NCBI GenBank assembly: GCA_963696495.1
Contig: CAVOKJ010000003.1
Span: forward strand, 186,001-250,000
Origin: Bog-756 sp963696495
GTDB taxonomy: Bacteria; Actinomycetota; Acidimicrobiia; Acidimicrobiales; RAAP-2
Direction: 5' to 3'
DNA: 64,000 bases
The notes below the pieces were generated by a model. That model ran no database searches, had not been told where the DNA came from, and saw only the letters and a program-made list of their open reading frames with translations. Shown here piece after piece: positions 44,183-52,027 of the stretch (the stretch's first letter is position 1; every line of letters begins with the position of its first letter). The position numbers and the translations under genes were made by a program.

Positions 44183-46236
44183 TCACGGTCCCGACGATCG
44201 GTTGTCGACGGTGACCGGGTTGGTGGGACTGACCACGGTGATTCCGGAGGTACCGGTGGCCAGGCTCCTCAGGTCGTACGTGCCGTTGGGGACACCAAGG
44301 GAGTCCCACGAGAAGGTCCAATCCGGGTGGACATACGTTGCGCGGCCAAGGATGGTCAAGGAGTTCTTGGGTGTCCGGATCAGAAGGATGCGCACCGAGG
44401 CGACCTTCATCGTCCCCGTGGTCGACGCGATGACAGCCACATCGGACCCGGTGATCTCCGAATCCCGGGGCGGAGCGACGATCGACGTGCTCAGCGGCGG
44501 GGATGCGATCACCCTCGCCGACCCGATGAGCGAGTGGCAGATCGGCGTATCGGGGGCGCGTTCGACCGGTAGCCAGATCAGATCGGGAAGGATGAACCCG
44601 TTCGGCGGGGCCTGGTCGGCGACGTAGAGCGCGTCACACCGGCCCTCGATGAAGAGTTGGCCCATGGGAGCCGGACGGGGATAGGAACTGCCCCTCACCA
44701 CATCGCGGCTGAGCGGGTGGCCGGTGACGTCGCTGAAGGCACGCTGGACCTCGACGTAGCGGACCAGCTGTCCCTGAGTCCAGTCGGTGGCCGGGGTGAC
44801 GGCCAGCCCGACATTGGCCACCGCGCCGAACAGGGCCAGCAGGACGAGCACGGCGAGGGCGAAGAGGCGAAGGCCTCGTCGTCTGTCGGCGAGACGGCGC
44901 CAGACGTCGACCGTACCGATCATGCTGGCCAGCATGAGCAGCGGCAGGATATCGCCGACGAACCGCTCGAGGATCCATCCGTCGATCATCGCACTGCCGG
45001 CAGTGGCGGCCATGGCGATCAGGAGAATCCGCAAGGATCGCTGCACGATGTCTCGATGCCGGGCGAACGTCGTGATCACGCCCCAGGCCCCGGCCACGAC
45101 CAGCAGGGGTGTCGTGGCGATCACACTGGCCGTCGGTGCCCGGGTGAAGAGCGTGGTGTGGGCCACCGGAGGGACCGGGATGTCCGGGAGCGTGATGTAC
45201 GGGAAGAGCGAGGTGAACCGCAGATTCGTGGGGTCCACGTACGCCTGGAGGGCGCTGGGGACGAAACGGAGGCTGTAGTAGTGGCCCCCGTTGATGTGGA
45301 TGTAGCCGCCCGCCCTGAACAGCAATTGCGCCGAGACGGGAACTCCGAAGGGAATGCCGAACTTGGCCAGGTCGACGGCCATCCCGGCGGCCATCGGCAC
45401 CAGTCCCGCCACCAACATCGGGATCCACCATCGCCGCCGGTCGGGTCCGGCGCGACCGAGTCCGAACCACACGGCAATCAACAGCGCGGCGATGACGCAG
45501 GCGTAGCCCGTGGTGGCCCGGTTGAGATTGGTGAGCAGAACGAACGTCCCACTCGCCACGACCCGTCCCCACGAAGGGCGCTCCACCACCCCCAACAGGG
45601 CGAACAGACTGGCCGAGGCGAGCGCAACGCTCCAAACCAGGTCCTCGGAGTACTCATTGGGCTGGGAGGCCAGGTAGAGGAGCACGGAGCCGGCCAGAAG
45701 CGAGACGAGGAGGATCCCGTACGAGATCGTCTCGCCCCAACCGAGGAGAGCCTCCCCCGGAAGACGATCCGGATCCGCCACAGCAACAACGCGCTGAACA
45801 GGGCGGTGACCAGCCAGGCGCCCAGCATGGAGACGGCCGTGAGTCGGCCGTCGAGGGCATGGGTGAACAGAAAGATCGGTATGCGCAACAGCGACGGAAA
45901 GATCCCGAAGTAGGTGTACTGGTGTCCGTCGTGGACAAATGCCTCGGTACCGATACTGCCGTTCGGCACTATGAAATGACCGCCCATGATGGCTCGAGCC
46001 TGCACGTCGTAGGCCGATCGGGAGAGAGCCCCGGGAGTGCCCGATTGCAGTGGATTGATCGACGGCATCCACAGATCCCAGAGCACCCACACGTAGGGCA
46101 CCCCTGCCACCACGATGGCCAGGGCCATCGCTGCTCGAAAACGCCGGAGTCCGCTCGGCGGGTCGACGGTCGCGACACCGGCGCCGATCTCCGAAGGGCT
46201 CTCAAGTGTCTCGGACGTCAGCGGTCCCCACCCCAT
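44183..46236 (-). pseudogene. YTYFG family membrane protein, broken by a one-base frameshift
   Basis: Two overlapping minus-strand frames together make one full homologue of the protein at 7370-9541. The N-terminal part (from ATG 46236) has YVWVLWDLW, YDVQARAIMGGHFIVPNGS and GHQYTYFGIFPSLLRIPI and runs to RIRIVFRG. The homology then continues in another frame from GEALLGWGETISYGILL through SEDLVWSVAL to the C-terminal exported domain. The switch falls at a run of five C on the plus strand (45754-45758), where six would restore the frame. It may be a true inactivation, a phase-variable homopolymer or a sequencing error. Both halves look otherwise well preserved, which favours a recent event or an error. 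Confidence 0.8.
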
Positions 46237-46480
46237 TCCGCACTGCCCGTTGGGATGACCGGGGGTTGCCCTTCCGCCCTCGATCGGTGGCTGACTCCAC
46301 CTCGCTGGGCTCCGCCATTTCCTTGGTCACCGACGATTCGTTCCAGCGATCGCGCCAGACACACGCCCTGCCCGACGGGAACCCGAAGGGCGCCTCCACC
46401 GCCAGGTAGGCTCCGCGCTGGGATTACGCTCCTCGTCATCTCACTGGCAGCATCAGTGGGGCTGGAACCGGTGACACAAC

Positions 46481-46888
46481 ATGGCTCTGAACAGGGTTGG
46501 GGTTGAAAGGGCAGCTCGAAGGGACTGGGTCATCGCCGGCCTCATGGTACTGGTCTTCGCGTTGGCCGTCGCCGCACTCACTGATTCCATCGACGCCTCC
46601 GAGCCCGCCGTCTTCCGCGCATCGACCGACCAGATCATCGCCGTCAACCCGTTTGCGGTGAAGGTGTCCTACACCATCGAAAATATCAGCTCGACAGCTG
46701 CCGTTCCGGCCTGCGTCGTCAACGCTGACGGTCCGACCGGCAACTACTCAGAGAACACGCTCGGAACGACTGCAGTGGCGGCAGGAAGATCGATCCACTC
46801 GTCGGTGTCCATCATCATCATCAATGGCGATGCTCAGCGGATCACCCTACCGGCCACCGCCATTCACTGCGATCCTGCGACCCAGTGA
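46481..46888 (+). CDS. Small single-pass exported protein, unknown function
   Basis: The 135-residue protein has one N-terminal helix (WVIAGLMVLVFALAVAAL) preceded by Arg-rich residues, then an exported domain of about 95 residues. This has beta-rich features: NPFAVKVSYTIENISSTAAVPACVV and a second cysteine in ATAIHCDPATQ, so a disulfide is possible. The YTIENISS segment is like small FxLYD/DUF-type domains that bind nothing known. The ATG at 46481 is clear, but a ribosome binding site is not. It diverges from the broken YTYFG gene and converges on the second glycine-rich lipoprotein. I do not recognise it further. Confidence 0.6.
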   Translation: MALNRVGVERAARRDWVIAGLMVLVFALAVAALTDSIDASEPAVFRASTDQIIAVNPFAVKVSYTIENISSTAAVPACVVNADGPTGNYSENTLGTTAVAAGRSIHSSVSIIIINGDAQRITLPATAIHCDPATQ

Positions 46889-46979
46889 CGCGGGTCCGCA
46901 CCGGCGACGACACCGGCGACAGCACCTGCCTCTGCGCACGGGACGACCCGGTCTCGAACGGTCATCAGCACCAGGGGTC

Positions 46980-47888
46980 CTAGCCGGCCACATAGCCGCC
47001 GTACAGGACGGCCACGAAGCCAGCCACCCCGGCGCCTCCATAGCCCCCCCGACCGCCGGGAGCGCCACCGCCTCCACCGCCCCCACCGGCACCGCTCGTG
47101 TAGATGCGGTTGGTGGAGCCATCACCACCGTTGGCACCGGGCATGGTTCCGATGCCGCCTCCGGGCGAGACCGTTCCGCTCGTACCCGCAGACCCGCCCC
47201 CACCCCCACCTCTGGTCGACGAGGCCGTGCCACCACCTCCACCTCCCGGCCAGGCGTAGACGTTGGCGGAACCGGACGCCCCGCCCCCGAGGACCCCCGC
47301 GCCGCCGCCCGAGCCGACCCCCCGGGCCGTGCCGTAGCTGGCATTGCCGGCCGCGATCGGATTGAGCACCGTGGCGTCGCTGTTCCCGGGCGACCCGGCA
47401 CCTCCGACACCCCCGTCAGCCGAAGCGATGCCCACGCAGGCGGCTCTCCCGCCGGTGCCACCCGGGGTACCCGCTCCACCGTTGGCGGCACCGCCGACTC
47501 CGGGTGCCCCCCCGGGGGTGACCACGATGGCGAAGTGCTGACCGGTGTGGCCGAAGAAGCTCTTGATGGTCACCGCCCCGGCGGCACCGCCCGCCCCTCC
47601 CACCTGATCAGAGATGCCCCCGGCAGTCAGGGAGGAACCGCCCCCACCGCCCCCACCGCCTCCCCCCACGGCCACGACCGTGTAGAGGCCGTTGTGCGGT
47701 ACCCGGAACGTCCCGCTGATCACGAACAGCTGGCTGCCGGAGGCCGCGGTGATCAACGGTTTGTGCGACACCGTCACCGGCACCGTCGGCTTGGACGTGG
47801 TGGTGGGACCGGAGCCGGCCCCCGCTCCGCACGAGGCAAGGAGCAGCGAGCCACCGAGCAGCAGGACAAGGGGCAATCGGCGGCACAT
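46980..47888 (-). CDS. Glycine-rich surface lipoprotein, paralogue 2
   Basis: The 302-residue protein has the lipobox LASC with Cys20, the linker PTTTSKPTVPVTVSHKP, the opening strand SGTFRVPHNGLYTVVAV and poly-Gly. It then has the middle cassette SADGGVGGAGSPGNSDATV, the GSANVYAWPGGGGGG element, and the closing GFVAVLYGGYVAG. A mid-protein cysteine (Cys150) aligns with the other copies. Unlike the others, its last residue is glycine. ATG 47888 follows GGGAG. It lies 42 bases downstream of the copper monooxygenase gene on the same strand, so the two are probably one transcript. The domain type is known (Gly_rich_2-like) but the role is not. Confidence 0.8.
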   Translation of the reverse strand: MCRRLPLVLLLGGSLLLASCGAGAGSGPTTTSKPTVPVTVSHKPLITAASGSQLFVISGTFRVPHNGLYTVVAVGGGGGGGGGGSSLTAGGISDQVGGAGGAAGAVTIKSFFGHTGQHFAIVVTPGGAPGVGGAANGGAGTPGGTGGRAACVGIASADGGVGGAGSPGNSDATVLNPIAAGNASYGTARGVGSGGGAGVLGGGASGSANVYAWPGGGGGGTASSTRGGGGGGSAGTSGTVSPGGGIGTMPGANGGDGSTNRIYTSGAGGGGGGGGAPGGRGGYGGAGVAGFVAVLYGGYVAG

Positions 47889-47930
47889 GCCACGGCTCCC
47901 GGTGACTGGTCGGCCCACCCGCTCGGGGAC

Positions 47931-49103
47931 CTAGTGACCGAAGGCCTGGGCCAGTGCCACTGATTCCGGCACCGATTTGTCCGGCTCGGTGATCACCGTG
48001 CCGAGGCACATCTCGTCAGTCGATCCGTCGCCCCAGGTGACGAAATGGGCGGGGACCCTTCGGAGGATCGGGGTCTCCAGCTCGAGTGTCGGATCGTACG
48101 TGCACGTCACGGTGATGCTGTCGCCGGGTACGACAGGAACCGGTTTGGCCAGGTTGTAGGCGCGCTGGTAGTGGAAGTTGTAATTCTGCACATCGAGCAG
48201 GGTCTTCTGGCTCGGGGTCCCCTGATTGAGGACGATCTTGAGCGATCGACCCAGTAGGTGCATGTGAGCGACCGTCCGGACGACAAGGCCGGGTTTGGTC
48301 ACCGGCCATACGCACGAGGTGGAGTCACCGACCGGCGGATCGAGTGGGTTTCGCCCACACATCTTCTCCAGCACCGACACGAACGCCTCCTGCAGGAGGC
48401 CGAACCGTTGGCCGACGCTGGCCAGCTCAGCGGAACGGGAGCACATCGGGCCGGTGGACCCGGTGGGACACGGGACGTCCGGAGGAGCCGGCAGCTGCTG
48501 CAGGGTCAGCGGCCGCAGCGGTGTCGTGGACGGCTCCATGTTGACCTGGAAGGACGACCACACCGGGTGGTCGCCCACCAACAGGTTGTAGTGCTCCTGT
48601 ATCACCACCAGACTTCCGGCCAGGAACGGCATCCCGGTTCCTGCCGGTTCGACGTCCTCACCGTGTCCGGGTGCCCACACGGTGAGCTGCGGGGCGGCGG
48701 CGAACTCTCCGGTGAATCCGTTTCCCTGCAGCGCGGATTCCCCGAAGCACGTCCAGCCCTTGTTGTCGACGTTGGCGGCGTTCGCCTCAGCGGCCAGCGA
48801 GGGCGGCACCACGAAGATCACCGCGTGGTGCACCTCGGGGCTGTTGGGCTTGAACAGGCTCGAGACGATGAAGGCGTTCTTCTTCAAGTGGGGGTTGAGC
48901 AAGGTGCAGTGGTAGTCGTCAGTGGCCCCCGGCGGTGCTTTCGGGGTATAGGGGACAGGGGCGCGCATGGTCAGCGAGGTCTCCGTCGGTTGACTGGTAC
49001 CCCCATCCGCCTTCGTCGCCGAGTCGACCACGGTGACCGCCACCACGGCCAGGACCGTGGCCACCAGGGCCGTGATGATCAAACGGATGGTGCGCCGCCC
49101 CAT
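47931..49103 (-). CDS. Secreted copper type II monooxygenase, PHM/DBH-like
   Basis: The 390-residue protein has an N-terminal export helix (LIITALVATVLAVVAVTVV) and two linked copper domains. Counting from the GTG one codon upstream, the ligands are H93 and H94 in EVHHAVIF, H172 in QEHYN, H281 and H283 in AHMHLLGR, and M366 in DEMCLG. These are the six positions used by peptidylglycine alpha-hydroxylating monooxygenase (three histidines at one copper; two histidines and methionine at the other). ATDDYHCTLLNP is the normal family opening. Such enzymes hydroxylate C-terminal glycine or benzylic carbons with ascorbate and oxygen. It sits directly between two glycine-rich lipoprotein genes on the same strand. 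Bacterial substrates are unknown. Confidence 0.85.
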   Translation of the reverse strand: MGRRTIRLIITALVATVLAVVAVTVVDSATKADGGTSQPTETSLTMRAPVPYTPKAPPGATDDYHCTLLNPHLKKNAFIVSSLFKPNSPEVHHAVIFVVPPSLAAEANAANVDNKGWTCFGESALQGNGFTGEFAAAPQLTVWAPGHGEDVEPAGTGMPFLAGSLVVIQEHYNLLVGDHPVWSSFQVNMEPSTTPLRPLTLQQLPAPPDVPCPTGSTGPMCSRSAELASVGQRFGLLQEAFVSVLEKMCGRNPLDPPVGDSTSCVWPVTKPGLVVRTVAHMHLLGRSLKIVLNQGTPSQKTLLDVQNYNFHYQRAYNLAKPVPVVPGDSITVTCTYDPTLELETPILRRVPAHFVTWGDGSTDEMCLGTVITEPDKSVPESVALAQAFGH

Positions 49104-49257
49104 CACCCCACTGTACCCCCACCATCACCGGGTGAGTCCGTCGCTTGCCGGATCCCACGACGGACCGGACGCCCGGACGCCCGAGTCTTCGCGTGCCCGG
49201 GCAGGTTGGATGGGTTGCCGCGACGAACGACGGTGGATCCCGTGCCCGGACAGCCGG

Positions 49258-50157
49258 TCACGACCCGGCCAGGGGCCCCGAGTAGGAAATGGCGACGAAT
49301 CCCGCGACCCCGGGGCCGCCCTGTCCCCCGGCGCCTCCCGGGCCGCCCCCGCCTCCGCCTCCGCCCCCGGCCGCGCTGGTGTAGATGTGGTTGGTTGCTC
49401 CGTTCCCACCGGTCGGCCCCGGCATGGTTCCGACTCCACCGCCCGGGGAGTCGGTCCCACTGGTTCCCGCGGCACCGCCTCCGCCCCCACCCCTGATCGC
49501 CGTGGCCGTTCCACCACCCCCACCCCCGGGCCAGGCGTAGAGGTAGGCGGAACCGGAAACGCCTCCGCCGGAGGGCCCGGCACCACCGCCGGACCCGGGT
49601 GAGCGGCCGGTGCCGTCACTCGAGTTGCCCGGCCCGATCGGATTGGGGACCACGGCGTCGCTGTTCCCGGGAGATCCGGCACCACCCGATCCACCGTCGG
49701 CCGATGCGATACCGGCACAGCTCGACTCGCCGCCGGCACCACCCCGCCCGCCCGAACCGCCGTTGGCGGCCCCGCCGGTCCCCGGCGTCCCGCCGGTTCC
49801 CACCACGATGGCGAACCGTTCACCCACGTGTCCGACGAAGCTGTTGATGGTCACCCCTCCCGCCGCGCCTCCCGCTCCCCCGGCCTGGTCGGTGACCCCG
49901 CCGACGGCCAGCGCCGATCCTCCGCCGCCTCCGCCGCCGCCGCCGCCCACCGTCAGAACGTTGTAGATACCTGCCCGCTTCACCACGAACGTCCCGTCCG
50001 ATACGAACAGCCGGCTTCCGGACGCCGACTCGGAAGGCACTCCGGGCGTACTGCTCGCCGACGACGAGGTCTGCGGATCCGCATTGGAGGAGGTCCCGCA
50101 GGAAGCGAGGAGCACCGACCCGGCCGCGATGAGGAACAGCAACACTCGCCTGGGCAT
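49258..50157 (-). CDS. Glycine-rich surface lipoprotein, paralogue 3
   Basis: The 299-residue protein has the lipobox LASC with Cys20, the linker SSSASSTPGVPSESA, the opening strand SDGTFVVKRAGIYNVLTV and a ten-glycine run. It then has SADGGSGGAGSPGNSDAVV, GSAYLYAWPGGGGGG, a nine-glycine run, and the closing GFVAISYSGPLAGS. Cys147 aligns with the conserved mid-protein cysteine of its paralogues. The start is ATG 50157, with a GGAGTGG-type site upstream. It is 154 bases upstream of the copper monooxygenase gene and 104 bases downstream of D-x-W paralogue D, all on the minus strand. This suggests a four-gene minus-strand set: D-x-W protein, lipoprotein, monooxygenase, lipoprotein. Confidence 0.8.
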   Translation of the reverse strand: MPRRVLLFLIAAGSVLLASCGTSSNADPQTSSSASSTPGVPSESASGSRLFVSDGTFVVKRAGIYNVLTVGGGGGGGGGGSALAVGGVTDQAGGAGGAAGGVTINSFVGHVGERFAIVVGTGGTPGTGGAANGGSGGRGGAGGESSCAGIASADGGSGGAGSPGNSDAVVPNPIGPGNSSDGTGRSPGSGGGAGPSGGGVSGSAYLYAWPGGGGGGTATAIRGGGGGGAAGTSGTDSPGGGVGTMPGPTGGNGATNHIYTSAAGGGGGGGGGPGGAGGQGGPGVAGFVAISYSGPLAGS

Positions 50158-50261
50158 GACGCCACTCCTTGGTCTACTGGGATGCCACAGGGACCTCGAA
50201 ACGTAACAGATGTTCTCTTCCATATCCATCGCCACAGTGCACCGGCGCCCCATCCGCAGCT

Positions 50262-51752
50262 CTAACCGCCGGCGAAGACGTTCAACCGGTGCTCTCTGAG
50301 CGTGTTCGCCTGCTGGCGAATCACCGAGGGCGGCTCGAGGAAGTACAGGGCGTCGGCGATCTGGCCATCCGAGGCATGGTCGATGTTCCGCAGAACACTG
50401 GCGGCTTTCAGGTCCGACGCGTGAAGGGATCGAGCTCCCTGCACCCCGTTGTAGGCCCCGAGTGGTATCTGCACGACAATGGCCACGAGCACGATAGCGA
50501 GGGCACCGGGAAGTGCCACTCGGTCCGACCATCCGTTGCGTGTGCGCCGAGGTCGGGTCGGCCCGGCCCGCCCGACCTCAGGTTCGGCCGTCGTCAGGTC
50601 GAGCGACGCCCCCGGCACCCGACCCAGCAACGCCAGGTAGATGCCCACCAGAATGAGGACGTCGAACGTGGTGTAGCGAGAGAAACTGGCACCTCCGAAT
50701 CCGAGGAACGATCGACCCTGGGTGATCAGCGCCGCGAAGAGCAGGCCGTAGCAGATCAGGGCGACGCCCACCGGACTGCTCGACGTCACGTCGCGCCGCA
50801 GTCCGACGATCACCACCGTGCCGACGGCCAAGGCCACGATGACCAGTCCGAACAGCACCACATACCTGTTGTCGGGGTCGGTCGATCCCAAGGACACCGG
50901 CTTTCCCACGACGTCCCCCATGGCGAACAGGAAGAACTTGACCGTGGCCAGGGGATGATGGCGTGCGAATTGGGACTGCGGCGTGACGGCGAAGTCATAG
51001 TTGTGGAAGTAGAGGATGGCTGATGCCCCGGCTGCGGCGATCCACACGCCGACGTAGGGGAGGGACCGGCGTCGGTAGTACAGGAGCACGAGTCCGGTCG
51101 GCCAGATGAGCAGTCCCTGGAGGGAGGAGAAGCTGCCGATGACGGCGGCGACGATGGCTCCCACCAGCAGCATCCAAGAGAGGCTGCGGCGATCCAACAG
51201 GACGATGGCTGTGGCCAGGGCCAGCAACACCATGAACCAGGCCAGCTGGAATCCCCAGAGCGTGTTCTGGTACTGGACGACCGAGAAGACGAGGAAGGCC
51301 ACGGGGCAGTAGTAGAGCCACGGGAGGGACCGGGCACGGCGCTTGTGGGCCCACAGGATGATGACGGAGGACGCCAACAGCATGACGGCACCCAGGTACT
51401 CCTCCACCTGGACGTTGAAGTGCACCGTGTGGGTCAGCAGCACCACGACGATGTTCGGGAAGAAGACCCGGTTCTCGAAGTGCTGAAGCCACATCGGGCC
51501 CCAGGGGAAGAAGTGGGCATACGACTGCTTGATCACGGCGACGTCGGACCACTGATCCGCGTACATGGTGTTCACGCTGTAGCGGACCAGCAGCCAGAGG
51601 TATCCGAGGACCGGGAGCCCGAACCCCAGGACGGTCAACACCCTGACCACTCGGGGATCGATCCGGTCGACGAAGCGCTCGCTCGGAGCAGGCCCCGTCT
51701 CCTCCCGGGTCATCGTTTCGCCGCGAGACACTTCGTCTGTCACGTGCGTCAT
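50262..51752 (-). CDS. D-x-W family polytopic membrane protein, paralogue D
   Basis: The 496-residue protein has the first loop ADQWSDVAVI, a variant in which glycine is replaced by alanine and the fourth acidic residue by serine. SYAHFFPWGPMWLQHFENRVFFPN follows. Other shared parts are AHKRRARSLPWLYYCPVAF, GSFSSLQGLLIWPTGLVLLY, MGDVVGKPVSLGSTDPDN and GGASFSRYTTFDVLILVG, and the end is TLREHRLNVFAGG. ATG 51752 and ATG 51713 are both possible. It diverges from paralogue E across 275 bases, so both copies may respond to the same signal. It heads a minus-strand run with two glycine-rich lipoproteins and the copper monooxygenase. Confidence 0.72.
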   Translation of the reverse strand: MTHVTDEVSRGETMTREETGPAPSERFVDRIDPRVVRVLTVLGFGLPVLGYLWLLVRYSVNTMYADQWSDVAVIKQSYAHFFPWGPMWLQHFENRVFFPNIVVVLLTHTVHFNVQVEEYLGAVMLLASSVIILWAHKRRARSLPWLYYCPVAFLVFSVVQYQNTLWGFQLAWFMVLLALATAIVLLDRRSLSWMLLVGAIVAAVIGSFSSLQGLLIWPTGLVLLYYRRRSLPYVGVWIAAAGASAILYFHNYDFAVTPQSQFARHHPLATVKFFLFAMGDVVGKPVSLGSTDPDNRYVVLFGLVIVALAVGTVVIVGLRRDVTSSSPVGVALICYGLLFAALITQGRSFLGFGGASFSRYTTFDVLILVGIYLALLGRVPGASLDLTTAEPEVGRAGPTRPRRTRNGWSDRVALPGALAIVLVAIVVQIPLGAYNGVQGARSLHASDLKAASVLRNIDHASDGQIADALYFLEPPSVIRQQANTLREHRLNVFAGG

Positions 51753-52027
51753 GCGGTCCACGCCCCACACGAACGAATCAAGAGGGGACTTCGGCTTCTG
51801 ATCAATTCAAACGGCTCCGTACGTTGCCGATCACTGGGCGGCATCCGGGGTTCGTGGGCGTAGGGCATTGTAGGACAGGGGCGACGGGCAGCTAGCCAAC
51901 CCCAGGGTCCCGCTCGGAACCGATGAGGCACGTCTCGGGTCGGACGGTGGTCCTGGGCGTCCCTCGCCGGGAGACGAGGCGTTAGGGTTGCCAATTCCCA
52001 ATAGGCCGGCAGGAGGGGCGGAGGACA

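Noticed and set aside
46824..47963. Plus-strand open frame over the second glycine-rich gene
   Set aside because: It is the antisense shadow of poly-Gly codons and is explained by the minus-strand lipoprotein.
41424..50157. Glycine-rich proteins as PE_PGRS family members
   Set aside because: There is no PE domain; instead there is a lipobox signal peptide and a Gly_rich_2-like opening and closing strand.
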